From Opisthorchis felineus (lineage: Eukaryota > Platyhelminthes > Trematoda > Opisthorchiida > Opisthorchiidae): DNA of 64,000 bases. Positions within the stretch are counted from its first letter, which is position 1, and every line of letters begins with the position of its first letter. The notes beneath the pieces were generated by a model. That model was not told the DNA's origin and made no database searches. It worked only from the letters and a program-made list of their open reading frames with translations. The stretch is taken from contig SJOL01006417.1 in assembly GCA_004794785.1 (NCBI GenBank), positions 508,551-572,550 of the forward strand, in the 5' to 3' direction. Positions 1 to 13,190 of the stretch are shown here, one piece after another. A program made the translations under genes and the position numbers.

Positions 1-2191
1 TTCACTGGTTCAATAAAATTACCCTGGGAATGAACTACCAATCGCCAGCACTCTTTCGCTCCCTGCTTAGATTTTCATAAATTTCGAGCTGTTTGAAGAA
101 ACATCTGTGTGGTTCCGATTGTTTTAGCCGTGGCCGCCTGTTCACCGGACAGAATTCAAAGTTAAACATTCAAGAGCCTACCAATACCCACAAAACCTAA
201 ACCGTCTAATCAGAAACGGCAAAACTCAACAGACAACATGAGCCCCCTTTTGAGAAGGCGACAACAAAGGACGTGCATTGCTAGATCGGGAAATGAATGG
301 CAAGTTAATCACACCACTGATTAGCTTCCCAAAGTGAACTGGTCGAGATCAAGCTCCCACCCGTAAGACCGTGGGTTCCGACTTCTTTGTATCCTCGTAA
401 GATTCTCACTGATGACGGATTTCCTCGAAGCTGTTTTTAACATCTGTACATTGTTTCTGAACGTTCAGTCATGGGTCCGTTTCGCGTACGGGCTGGAATT
501 TAAGCGAAGAAAATATCTGTCTCGCCAGCAGGAGTTAGAACAGATTTGTCAACCGTCAAATGATCGGAAATGCTCGCTGACGGTACTTTTAATTTAGAGA
601 GATAAAACGTCAGCATAGCGATCTTCTCACTGAAATAACTCCGCTGCTTCAACATTCCGTCTGGCTCTGATCCTAAATTCCACTTCCACTACGCAGAGTT
701 TGGGGACTTTGAATGATACCGATTCTTTTACAGAAGCCTCCTATTTAGCCGTTAAGCTTCGGGGAACAAGCAACTCTTTCATTTTTCTGCTTACTTATTC
801 CCCATGACCTCGTAAAGCAAGACTTGTTTCAGAATGTGGAGTCTCGTGTTGTTTATAATGAATGTACGGAACATAATTTACTTCCGGCTCGCACATTTAT
901 AGGCTTGGATGGGGCTCCCTACGTTTGCACGTGTTGCAGGGCATTAGAGTTTGGTCTTACCCTGACGATTAATGTTGGTGATTTGACCAGTTCGATACAA
1001 TCCGACGTTCCGGATTAGGAATGTGTGTAGGTATCACATGTGGTGGCTGTGACTACAGCGCGTTTTGTTGCCATATTCAACTCGTTCGTTCACGCTTGGG
1101 TAAATGACGCGACGTGTCTGTGTTCGCCCAAAGTAGTAATGCGCTGCCGTGATGTACGTGAATGCATGTATGCGTGCCTGTTCGCGTGCTTCCCAACTAG
1201 CGACGTTCGAACAGTGCGCCTATTGGGCGCAGCCGACTTGCATGTCTCTCTCAACCATTCAAAGGCATGGTTTATGTATTCACGTAATAGGCCTGAATTC
1301 AAGTATCGTCGCCTTCTATTTGCTTCGTCCATCAAGACCCACGGAAAATATTACATAGTTTGTGCTGGAACATAACCGTTGGTGGCCTTACCATATCATT
1401 CACCATTTAATGCGGTGGTAAACAGCAACAGAAGCCATAAAATTGATAGCCATTCTACTGCAACTCGTGCACGACATCGGGATATAGTCCATGCAACAAA
1501 CCTCGCCGTTATCGGATCAATACTAGTCAGTCACTTCCATTCTGTGTAACGTTTACACAATCTACCGTAGACAGGTGAGTTCTGCTTTGGATGCAGTGCT
1601 ATTGTCTGCGTTCGAGCATTTGTCTCTTTTTTGGGTTGGGCGGGGGGTGGCGTTAGGTTTTTTGGAAGTACTCTGCGATTCTGGTGTGCCAAAAAGTAAT
1701 GAAGAAAGCAATGAGGCTCAAAAACCTTTCATTGCTCCAGCACCAGGAAGCAGGAAATAGGCCATGGGCTAGAATTTTATAAATATTTCGTCACTGTCCA
1801 GCATTTCGTCCAAGTGAAGTTTCTCGGATCCGGAAAGATGTTTAGAAAACGTGAGAAACGGAATGGCTCTTCATTGTAGAAAAACCCATGGAATGAATTC
1901 CATAGGCAGCTGTACTTGATAAGGAACCACTGACCAACCATAATCGTAACCAAGTTTGTCATGTTAAATGGACACAGTAACCCCGAAATGGACTATTTCA
2001 AACAGAGATCGCTCTACAGAAGAGGTCTAGAAAAGTTTTTCCCGGCCACATTCCAGCTGGATTTCCTATCAATGGATAGGTCACCTCGTCACAGTCGAAC
2101 TAATTCCTATGGAGGACAGAATTCACTTGTGATCTGTCATAAAATATAGTGCTAAAAAAACAGATGCAATGAAGCGATTCTGGACGGCTTA

Positions 2192-2230
2192 GTTTTAATT
2201 TCACTTTTAATTTAATTTAATTTTAATTTC
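2192..2230. repeat. AT-rich TTTAA-type simple repeat
   Basis: A low-complexity run of TTTTAATTT and TTTAATTTAA units. Nothing else is visible in it. Confidence 0.8.
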
Positions 2231-4503
2231 AAGACAACAAATTTTTCCCTTAGCTGCTCAAAACCTGGTTGAACAAATTCAGATCCAGAATCCTACCCGC
2301 ACTAGTGGACAAGTGCAAAGGTCAGCCTGTAGCTTAAAATTCTCCTTTACGATGTCATTATCTCCGCCCACACATTAGCAATCAACTTACAGTTCGTCGT
2401 CGTGGCGTTTAATGATTTTGGTAAACACTCTGAGGCGCCATTGAACACTGTCATGAGAGGCAGCATAGTTCAGTGGCAAATACTGCCGTCTAACCATATC
2501 AAGCCCACCCCGTCATCTTTGAATGAAATTGGTACTGAACGAACTTATCACCAGGATAGCAATGCAAAAAATGTGGGAAAGGTACACATAGCTAGTAAAC
2601 AAACTGAGAAGGAAAAGCCTCTTATCTCTAAGACAAATGATGGGAAACAAGACGCGGGCACCTTTGAACAACATGCGGTTAGCAACATCAGAGAATAAGT
2701 CTCGGGTAGTGGGACTGACTCAAGCATCTTTCACAAACCTCACTCAAGAGAAATCTAAATACCAAAGGCAGAAAAACTTTAGCCTGACATTCCAGCTGAG
2801 ACTTGTAAACGTGTATGTACCTGGAAATGGTTGCGAGCTATGTCGTCTATGGCTTCCAAATACGTTCGGGTAAAATCACGTGATCGGAACCACAGCTATT
2901 TCGACCAACAGCTTTCATTAATTTTACCATGGCACGTCCTATCACTCATCGGTGAGGATTTCGAATGAAAGACAGTACTCCTTTTATAGGCGGCATACTA
3001 CATATCCAAAGCACCTCATCCTGATTTGCGCTTTCTTAACCGCTCCAGCGAATCCGATTTGGTGCCGATTAGAAGCTTACGATGCTGCAGAAATGATTGA
3101 AACTTGCCTTAGAAAGCAGCGAAAAAGTGAATTTGAAGTTGGCCAACTCGATGACAGAAACTGCTCCTTGAGTGGTGACTATCACCGATGAATTTTGTAT
3201 GGTAATGTCATTTTGTGCCGCTTCTTTTCACTATCTGACGCATTAAGATAAGGTTGAATACGAACAGGAACATCCCGACGGTGGTGCTTTACCAGGCGAG
3301 GTTAAAGCGAGCAGTAGACTACAAGTAGCTACATGAGACCAAAGAGGCCATTCCGGCCACCAAAGAAGCTCAACAGTTCGCTTTAAAGTAGATTTGCAAA
3401 CGTATGTGTTTGAGAAGAGAATTTTTTGAGTTGTATCAGTAAAAATTTACTGACTAACTTGTTTCTGGGGATCTTTCCCAGGAATTCTTTCAATTGTATG
3501 TGAGGTTTTTTCTTGACTTAGTGTACCGATGTTGGATCTTTTGAGACCCCTCAAAAGGCGTGCACCACCTCCAAGGAAAGGTCCAAAAGGCTATCTGCCA
3601 CTTGGCGACTTCTCACCGCAAGGAGTGCCGTGGCTTGAGTACATCGCTCAAGGACGGTTTCGTATTGCTAATGGTTACATAATTTCAGAACAAGCGGGCA
3701 GGAGATAACTAACGATGGAGTAGAAGAGTAATATAAATATGCAAACAACTGTAGGTTGCAGCACCGGCAGTCTCAGTGCTAACACCTTTTAAACCTATAC
3801 ATCTGATCAGAGTCAATGCACTGAAGAAGTTCCAAATTAATTAACCTCAAATAGAGCGCAACCTTCTGCGGCCTAGGTGTTCAGCTATTTAGACTGAACC
3901 TCAATACCCGCGGCATAAGTATGTCAATATCATCTTCGATGATTGTAGCACTAAACATTTGGCTCCTAATTGTTTCAGGATGATTTGGCAAACGACCGGT
4001 AGTGTTATTATATTTGTGTAATAGTACAAGAACATGGGGCTGCCTTAAGTGAAATGTGGTAAAATCACCGCATAAGCTCTCGCCCTTCGCAATGACAATC
4101 TACCTTTAACTGTTCACAAAGTTAAGGAGCATTCCACAGTATCCATTGAGTTGATTACACAGAAACCGAAAATCAGTGATCAAGTAGAAGGCTATTAACA
4201 TACAAAATAATAGAAGTTCTAGGAATTTCACCATACAGGATTCATTTATGCAGTGGTAGCATATGGATAGAACTTGAGGGACCTAAAACAACCGATTTTT
4301 ACGTTCTCTGAGTGTTGGTCGTTCTAGTGCGAGTTCGCCTCCTGGTAGAACGGAGGTCATTTCCTGCGGTACTGTTACGGCATTTCCTTTGAAGTCAATT
4401 AGAGAAACTCGCATTCATACTTGGTACAGCCATGTTGTAAGACAGATATTTTTGGCAACAATATTCTGCACTTGTCAGTCACTGTTTACTACTCTCTGCG
4501 CCA

Positions 4504-4518
4504 CTCTCTCTCTCTCTC
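4504..4518. repeat. Short (CT)n run
   Basis: Seven and a half CT units in tandem, in otherwise unremarkable noncoding sequence. Confidence 0.9.
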
Positions 4519-6164
4519 CTTCTATTCTACGATGTACTGCAATAATGGGTCCATAAGCTAAATGTCATCCGCAGGGCACGTCTTTCCACTGTAAGAAGAA
4601 TATATGTATGGTGCGTAGCGTGAGCAAATGCTTTGATTCCGTGCTATAAGCCAGGCTCCAACCATTGTCAATGGTTACTCTGTGAAGAAATGTAAGCATC
4701 CACATAGACCAATAATCAGGCAAAATATAGGTGCAGCAAGGCAGTAGTATCCATGTTGACTACTATGAGCCACTGCGGAGAAATTCCCGAATGTTTTAGA
4801 GACACTTTCAGACCCTACATGCAATGAAATGCATTGAAAGCTGCTCAGTGAGTTGGTTCATATTTCATTGGAAAAACAGAAAGCGACGTTTAAGAATTAA
4901 TCAGAAAACTAGTGTTTCCTATCCGCATGACTGGCAAATTTTGTGTTTGTGTGGTGTCTAATAGGTGATACTAGACAAAATGCTAAAAGTCAGGAAAACT
5001 GTTAATACCACATCAGGGGGCGTTGTTAAATATTATCTGAAAGCAAGTGTTCGGAGTTTCCCACTCATGAGTTAAGGTTGAAGGATATTTATTTTTGTTT
5101 AGTAGTATGATTCGTCCCTAAATTGGCAAATTCCATTCGGACTGATATACCTTTTGTGGCGTTCAGAGTCTGGAATGGTTTTGACATGGAGGATACATAT
5201 CCTGCAGGCTTGCTGCGCCAAAACAGCATTATCCAAATGCCTCATGATCGCACGGTGCACTGTTGAGTATTCATTGCACTGAGGTTGATTATTGTGGGAT
5301 AAACAAAGTTTAGAGTAATACACTACTCAAAAAATTTCTGCAAACTCGTCGCCCACGATCAGTTTCGACCTTCTTGGGGCCCATCAGGTGGGCGCAGTCC
5401 CTGAGTTTCCGGGAACCTTATGTACTACTTGAACCCAAATTGCACGAACTTCGACTAATACACTCATCTGCATACCAGTTTGGCTTTAAATATATAGTCG
5501 AAAAGTTTTCAGCAACCTTAGGATTAGTGTATTACATCTATACAATGCATTGTGATGTCCCAGATATCGTACAAACTGAAACAGGAGGCTGTCTGGTGCA
5601 GCACATTCGATTAAGAGGATCACAAACGAAAGAGTCAGCTGGGTTTCAGGTAACTCGCCTGTCAAAACCAAATTGGTATTTAGATGAGTGCACAAGTCGA
5701 ACGTCTAGAGCAATTTTTCAACTCGGAATTTGGATCACTGTGGGCGAACTTTGTCGGGAGTAAAAATGTGTATTTCAAAATGAAGCCTGTTCATAACTTG
5801 TGTGGATGGTAAACTATACTTGCGGATTGTCATGGTGGTATTACTTCGGTTAATCTGCCGAGAAATGGGGAAAATTGAACTGCTGGAGCGAACCAGACGG
5901 CCATTTTCTTGACCTTGCTGGAGCTTGGATTCCGGACATATGCAGTGTGAATATAAAGGGTTCCTCCTACTTCAGTAGTGGACTTTGAACACACCTAAAT
6001 TGTCATCGGTGCATGTCGGACGATTTGTGCTTTAGCAGACCACTGGATATCGAGCATCCCTGACACTACCTTATTATGTATTCATGAAGGCTGATTTAAC
6101 CTACCTACACATTCCAGTCTCTGGCAAGTTGGACACATCGCTAGAGTGTTCCTTCCGACTTCCC

Positions 6165-6250
6165 CGAAAAGAAGTGGTAATACGCTTCATCCGTAGCTCA
6201 TAATTCTGGAGTTCAAGCCCTGGCTTAGTCAGTGGAATCCATTCAGATGA
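6165..6250 (+). repeat. tRNA-like SINE remnant 1
   Basis: AAGTGGTAATACGC resembles the box A region of tRNA-derived SINEs. About 35 bases on, GAGTTCAAGCC at 6209-6219 matches the box B consensus, and CTGGCTTAGTCAGTGGAATCC follows, as in fluke tRNA-derived repeats. The acceptor stem is not recognisable, so this is not a functional tRNA gene. Confidence 0.4.
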
Positions 6251-9200
6251 ATCTGTCACGTCTTTATGTTGGTTGAACGAATTTTTTGTTTAACAACCGT
6301 TTTCTTGAGCACCGCGTTAATTGACTTACGAAAAACGTTACGTGATCAATAAAGAATGCTATTTTTGCCCATCTGATGGGCGGAGAAAATCAGAAATTAT
6401 TGTTGATCTACTTTATCATGGGGTAAGTTATAAACCAGTACCCCACCTGAATTGTTTGGGCTAACAAGAATATTTGCATCAAGACAGAACCAGAGCGGTT
6501 CCAGGCCGAGGAAGGTTAATAGCCGTCCACTAAAGCCGAGGACTACTCACAAGTTGTTTCAACGTGATTTGGAGCAAAGAGAAGGTTCTGCGCACCAAAA
6601 GTTGACATTTGCATTTTTTAATTCCACCGTTACTGCATTTCTAGACGCATTACTTCCTGGAACAGGTAGTGCAGTTTCGTCAGAACATAATTCAGTGAGC
6701 ATTTTGATTCTTGAGACGTTTTGGTCCATATAGATTGGTACCAATCATTTGGACGTTTCCATCTACATAGGGTGCAAGCCATACATCTAATGCAAGAAAA
6801 ACGTACTCCTGTGACCTAATTTCGTCCGTTTATTGCATGTCCTCCAAACGAATTGAAATGCTATTTCATGTTTCAGTGCTCATCGGATCAGGATTTTTTT
6901 GACGGGAATCTATTATTAGCTATATCATTCAGCCACGTGCTCTGCGAAGAGGCCACCTTTTGCTTTATTTAGAGCTGCATTCAAGATATCTGAGTGTCTT
7001 ATATGACTATATCGTAATCATAAGGTTAACGAGCATTTTCCGGACTTCCAGGCCTTAAAATGTTTGCGTAGTTTTCGAAGCCACATCAGCGCTTTAACAA
7101 TGAAACAAGAGCTCTAGCAGTTGAATATTCATTTGCAAATAGAGACGGGGTCAACCGGATTCCCTGTTTACTATCGCTATTACTACTACTATCCGCAAAA
7201 TAGTACTTATATCACCGTCGTCTTTTGACAACAGTTTTTTTCCTGTTTTTGGGGAGAATCTAGATTTTCGGAAAAATATTGTAGCCTGGAGAGTGAACAA
7301 TGAACATCGTTTGGTTCTAATGGAGCAAAGTAAATTATAGCCGTGTTCCAACATCGGTAAAAGGTTATATGGTGCATTACATTTTAACAAAGCAATAAAA
7401 CAATTAGAATGTAGGTAAACAGCCGATATAGCGAACACAAGTACCAATAAATTACGCCATCATAGTGTTCACTGCTTGTTTTTAGGTCATGCTTAAGTTG
7501 GGGATGGGGTATGTGCAAAACAAAAAAATGCTGTTTGTCAAATGTCCTTTCGTTGGTCAAACCATGTAAACCAAAAGCAAAAATCGACGTTTTACATCGG
7601 ACACATCAGTGGGCTATGAGTACGTGGTACGCTTTTGCTGACTTACGTGGCTTTGCTTGGAACGGCATAGTCATAAGGCCGACGAACAGGATTTCCCTAT
7701 GTTCAAATGAACTGCGCAAAAACGGTTCACAAGTTCCTAAAGCTTCGCTACTGTGTTGCTGTAAACCAAACTGTCCGAAACTAAATTTCAAGCAACCCTG
7801 TAAGCTACTTTGTAAGACAAGTTTGGTAATCACAATAAATATTCAGTAGCCGGATTTTTAGCGTGTTACCCGTTGGCCAGCAAGGCAGTTGGTTTTAGTG
7901 TACCAGGTCTAGACTAATCTGAACTGTATCTAGAGGCGGTCTTCATGCCCAAAGTCACTGAGTGAAGTTTGTGTGAGTGTTGCGTTGTATAGTCGGTGGG
8001 ACTTTGCTAAACTAACATAGTACGACTACTCGATGCAATGTTTAGACCTCTCAGCGGTCTCCGTATACACATACTACGTTCGCGCTATTTTGCACATTTT
8101 CGAACGACATTTGAACCAATTCCTGGCCACATGCCTTTCCTGATAAGTCACTTAAATAACTGATTTTATTTTACACGGAAAGTTGACGTACGCCTTCGAG
8201 TTACGGTTCCGTGCTCCGATCGTTTTGACCCAGGTAACTGGATCATTAGACGAATCGTCAACATCTGCATGTATAATTTGTCAGGATTAGACTCTAACGG
8301 CTTGAGTTGGATAAATATTTCGTAAAGTTGGGCGGATGCGTTTCTGGCCAAGTGAGACCCAACAACCTTTCAAGGTCATACACACTGTTGCAACACCAAA
8401 CAACGTGACTTTATCAAAGTCAGGACTACAGCTCAATAGAGTGTTTGATCAAATCATTCCACTCGATTGCACAGCTTTGAATCTCGTGGTGAACTGCGTT
8501 AGAATAATCAACTGAAGCATGCGGTGGAAACACACGTTAATGCCTTAGGAACCGTAATTTAAAGTACACACAGCCGAGTTTGAAAATGTTTCAGTTAAAC
8601 TTCAGTGAAAAGGTCAAGTTAAGCCTAAGGTTGAACTCACCTTCTAGGCAAATCTATTTGCACTCCGGTTGAATAGCCAGTCTGTTGCTGATACTGTTAA
8701 ATTTCCCAGAGCAATTGTTTGAAAATCGCATTATATTCAGAAGCCTTTTGTGCGTTTTTTAAGTTTATTTGCCTCAGTTTGCGTCATCCGTCAAAGTGTG
8801 ACGAAACTGGTGGTTCCATTCACTAGTTATAATCGTGTGAGTTGGGAGTTCCACTTCCGCTACAGAACAAAGGTGAAAAATTCAGCAACCCTGAGCTTAA
8901 TGCGGCATGCAGGTTGTACAAAAACAAGGTTGTGAAATTCACGGGAGTATTGATAACTAAAAGAGCGTTCCATCTGACAAGCTTCGCACAATTAGAACCC
9001 AATGAAATGACGCTATTCATGGAGGCGCTTGCATAACTCTGATATGTATGAATAAAATGAAGAAATAGATTCAACTCTAATGGTCTACTTGGATAGGTAG
9101 AAAAAAGATAGATATCATCAGCAGGTGATACTGGTTAGTGGATATTCAGATGATGAATAGGTTGAAAATGCAAGACGCAGCCTGTACTGCTTTGCTCTTG

Positions 9201-9949
9201 GTTGTATATCACTTCTAAAACACTGGAACCTAGTGCTTCCCCGATCCAGGCTAGTCTTTGCAGCCCAGTAAGCCAGAACAATCAGTCACTTGCTCATGAG
9301 AGGGTTCCCAAAAGCCTCTAACAACCACTGTGTTACAATTCAAACGTACGAGTCAGCTGTTGGGAGAGAGGTCACCAAACACAGTTCCACTACCCAATAC
9401 TGCGTTGTGGATAGGACTTTTGAGGTCAATACCCAGAAGAAACTCACTTTCTCCACCTGAGTAGCCCGGGTTATTCGTGCACCCCAATGAACACTGGACA
9501 TAATCAGGCCAGAAGTTCTTACCGATACCATAAAAGCTATACTAACAACACATGCCTAAGATGACTCACCTACATCCCTCGGAAGCCTAACAACCAACAT
9601 CCTAAGAATTGACGCACAGCACTGATGTGGAGCGACCGCGTTGGACATAGAAACAACTTTCTCAGAGCAACCCACCTACACTCTATTTCAGCCAAACTAT
9701 GCAAGCGGTCCGAAGCATAACTGAACTTCATTTCGGTCAGAGGAACTTCACGTTCTTCAGTGGGCTGAATAATTTAAAGCATAACTTAACTGGCTGTTAT
9801 TAGCCCACTGTCTGCATGAAAGACCAGATGAATCTGCATGGAATGTCCATCTCCGTCTACTTCCACCTTCAACAGGAACTTCAGTGCTTCAGCGCAGGAT
9901 ACTTCCTGATCTACACGGTTTACATACACATACCATCAAGAGCTTCGAT
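6251..9949. other. Noncoding stretch, nothing recognised
   Basis: The longest frame is 112 codons (7511-7849, +). It is rich in Cys and Lys, and I see no domain in it. The sequence just before relic A (9240-9950) may include older parts of that transposon, but no endonuclease motif could be found. Confidence 0.5.
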
Positions 9950-11160
9950 GGTGTTTTTTAACCTCCAAAAGTGGATTAGAAGCCGTGCAAAACTACCGGG
10001 GCATCAGTCCGGTAACCGCAGCTTTCAAGATGCTCCTTGGTCTTGTACTGTGCAAGATGATTCATTAATGGGGGAGACGGATTCTTGAGAATCAGGGTAC
10101 GTTCCGCCCTGGCCGAAGTTTCGTCGGACATATTTTCAGATTGTGAAAGGTGCTTGAAATATGTGGTCTTTTCAAGCGAATAACAATAGTTGCCATTCTG
10201 GACCTGAGGCCTGGTTTTGGATCGGTCGGTCGTCAAAAATTATGGTAGTATCTGCCATTAAAGTATTTCCTCTCTAATTTTTTGTCCCTCGAAATAGTTC
10301 ACTATGCCCCTTCCCATGAAGAGGTGCGGTCCTACGGACATGCTGCTGATATCAGACAGAGTCGAAATCTCCCACTCTTCTACTTCAGCATACTTATAGT
10401 GTTGCGCCTCGAAACCTTCTGCGGCCCACTGTCACCTCGGGAATCAATATGTTCCCGAAAACTTCGCTCACAGACATTTGGCGCGGTGACAGTACCTTTC
10501 CTCCTTGATGGGACTACTGGGAATTGCGGACTATTTTAATTAACCTACTGGCAGCATTAGGAGATTTTGGAGTAGGTTCGTTAAGATTTCTTCTTTTAGT
10601 GGAGTCGATCTTTTCCAAAAACAAGGGAACGTCCCACAGCTGTTTCGTCTTAAATGCGAATCACCAGCGGTCTTTATCTCATGAATCTCCAGAAATATTC
10701 GAGCTTCTCGGTTTTTCAGCATAGACTGTCTTCACTTACAGCAGGAAATCCTAATGGAAATATCTTAAACAACCTGGATAATTCTGCTGCCTTCTTCCAC
10801 CTCACACCTGCAAAGTGTAAAGTGCTACTGCAAGACGAAATGGGAAGAAACCCAAATCCCTTGCTCGCTGATTTATTGACCAATGTTTCAGATAAATTCA
10901 TCTACTTGGACAGCTGCAAGAATCCTGGCAGACTGACGAGATATGAAATCACTTCCATAATCTGGAAGGCCAGGGCTATGTGGCCTGCCAACTTACGGTG
11001 CTTGCTGCCCCGAAGTAACATCCATCTGACACTCAAAATTGGATTATACACTGCTGTGATGCCATCTGTTTTATTTATGTTTGGATGCGTTCGGTTTCCG
11101 AAAACTCCCCGTGGTTGACCGTCAATGACTCAGAAGTATCGTTTGAATCTTCTGGGAAAA
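9950..11160 (+). mobile_element. RTE-like non-LTR retrotransposon relic A (reverse transcriptase part)
   Basis: Broken reading frames on the + strand follow an RTE-type reverse transcriptase. At about 9990-10170 one reads NYRGISPVTAAFK, then ILENQGTFRPGRSFVGHIF (family ENYRGISL and ENQAGFRPGRGCxDHIF). At about 10200-10370 PFWTLRPGFGSVGR and EVRSYGHAADI match the catalytic-Asp FDSVDR region and the RVRAYG region. After a poorly matching stretch at about 10380-10740, a second block at 10750-11115 reads FHLTPAKCKVLLQDEMGRN, NVSDKFIYLDSCKNPGRL and KIGLYTAVMPSVLFMFGC. The YADD-containing segment cannot be recognised, and there are stops and frame changes. The copy lacks its endonuclease and is dead. 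Both ends are approximate. Confidence 0.8.
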
Positions 11161-12239
11161 CAGGATGAATATTTTTGAGGTATGCTGTCTGATCACGCTC
11201 CATAAGTGGGGCAAGTTATATCACGTGCTTGATCTATCAGAGTATTGTTTGCCTTCGCCGAGCCATGTATGCATTACAAGCACTTCGAGAGCGTCTAGTC
11301 CGCAACTTGAAAACAAAGCACGAACGCTGTTACCAGTCAACTCGGTCGTGTTGCCCGGGAGCCCGAATGGGAACACCGGCAGGGGATATACCGGAGGTTA
11401 GCACTCTGACAGGTGTCGCCCCTTTATGCACTTCCCTGCATCGCTACTGCTGCCTTCAAGCTTTGTCAGGCATATTTAACGCCAGTGATCTAATTGAAGC
11501 ATCATATCCCAACAGTGGCTGTCATTTCTTCTTTTCTGCAGGGGTGCCATGAATGAAACTGTAGCAACTGGAACCAATGCCTTGGTTTGCATCTGAATAA
11601 AAGACTAATCATTTTGACGCAGACTTATCTTCGGTTTCTTGATTGAGTTGTTCCTGGTATTTCAAACTCCGGAGTATTAAAAAATGTGGTTTTTGTCGAT
11701 CTACGATTATGCAGAGGTGAATACAGCTAGGCTCGCTGCTATCGGAAAAATGATAAATTTCGCGTCGATTTTGACCCGATGGTCATTGTCTTCTTTGTCA
11801 TGAATAGAAACAGATTCTGGTTTATTCGAGCTATAACGATTCCTTGGCTGATGTTAAAATTAAGGATAGAAATGCACTTCTGACCGCATGAGGCATAGAT
11901 AATAGTTGGGAACTTATTACTGATTTACGGCGACTACATTCTTGAAAAGATGATTCAGCTTCGTATATTTTTTTACGAACGGCGGTCACAGCCCAAGTCA
12001 GTATAGATTTCAGCATCGGGCACCATATGCCATGTTGAAACCGGATCTCTTCAAATCTAACTGGACCATGCCAACACAGGAAAGCAAATTCATCAGGAGC
12101 ATAGAAACGATCCTGTGAAAGATTGTAAAGTTCGCTTTCAGCTTTCTGATCAACGTGCCGGTTGCTGCTGCAACAATTGCCTGAGGCGTAAGATGAATAA
12201 TCACAGAGTTTGCTATTTTGACAGCCGTCTAGTATTCAG
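11161..12239. other. Spacer between retroelement relics A and B
   Basis: Relic A's C-terminal tail should occupy the first part of this stretch, but I could not recognise it. Frames at 11229-11552 (+) and 11831-12204 (-) show no family motif. Confidence 0.5.
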
Positions 12240-13190
12240 AATGCACCTTAGATGTGACTGGTCAAAACCCCAGAGTTTTCTGAAGTCCTGTATGTGAGGC
12301 AGCCAAGTTTCACAGCTATTAGTTAGGTTTGAGCGGAAGGCTGCTTCAAATTCACGAATCTTTGTGCGCAAATTTATTTTACAGCAAACAACGTAAAGGC
12401 GTGTCTTGGCGTATCTGTGCGAGAGCCAATCTTTTCTTCAGCTTGTCAATCACGTAGAATCGTATTTCCAATTGTCAAAACAGAGTGGCGCATTCAATTT
12501 CCTTGTCTAGGTTAATTATCATCCACTAGGCAGCTTTCTGTACGTAGAAAAATTTTGTCTTACTGGCGTTAGTCACAGGTTGGATAGATCCAGTTTAGTA
12601 GCTGATTCGATCACTAATTGCTTATAGATCTATGTTTTCGCCGTTTCATTGGCATATTCAAGGTCTGAATTCCAAAAGCTTGGGCTCGTTTGGATACCAG
12701 GTTGTCTAGTCACGGCATGTTGCGCAAACTAGTCAGTCGCAAAGTGGAATAAAATTGTTGGGCACCTCTGCCTGACACATGAGGTGAGATCAACCTCGGA
12801 AGTCTCACCACTGTGAGCTTGGGCTTAAGCGTGTTTTGACAGATAATTTGCTTTGACGGGAACAATCAGTTTGACCGATATACCATCAGCAAGGAGGAAA
12901 ATTCCGTGATGACCAATGATGGATAGAGGCGGACGTAGTGCGACTGTCAATGAGAAAGGCAATGGTTTCCTGCTGGGACTTCTGAAGTCGAGTTAGGGTG
13001 AATATCTGGTCCACAGGGCTTGTACTATTGTGGATACGCCCTTGACTGTGTCGCGTTCGTGCATCTCGTGGTTTGGAGGAACTCTCATGGAGTGAGGTGG
13101 CGAAAATCTGAGGTTGATTGCTTGATAATCCTCGCATATTGGTCTACCACTTCTCTTAAGGAAAAGGAGAAAATCGGGGTGCAAGAGAAG
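12240..13190 (-). mobile_element. RTE-like non-LTR retrotransposon relic B (second lineage)
   Basis: On the - strand, running from high to low coordinates and across several frames, one reads ICEDYQAINL, VDQIFTLTRLQKSQQETIAF, DGISVKLIVPVKANYLS, SCVRQRCPTILFHFATD, PSFWNSDLEYANET, TNASKTKFF, and finally KIREFEAAFRSNL with SCETWLPHIQDFRKL. These line up in order with reverse transcriptase motifs of fluke RTE-like elements of the FNFAIDW / DLEYADDI / NASKTK type. The catalytic YADD reads YANE. Copies A, C and D instead have PAKCKVLLQDW-type sequence, so B seems to be a different lineage. There is no endonuclease and there are many stops. Confidence 0.8.

Larger units (their letters stand above)
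1..6164. other. Noncoding stretch, nothing recognised
   Basis: Only short overlapping frames on both strands are present. The region 824-1375 is somewhat richer in GC and in open frames (111 codons on +, 81 on -), but no family is recognisable. Simple repeats are listed separately. Confidence 0.6.
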
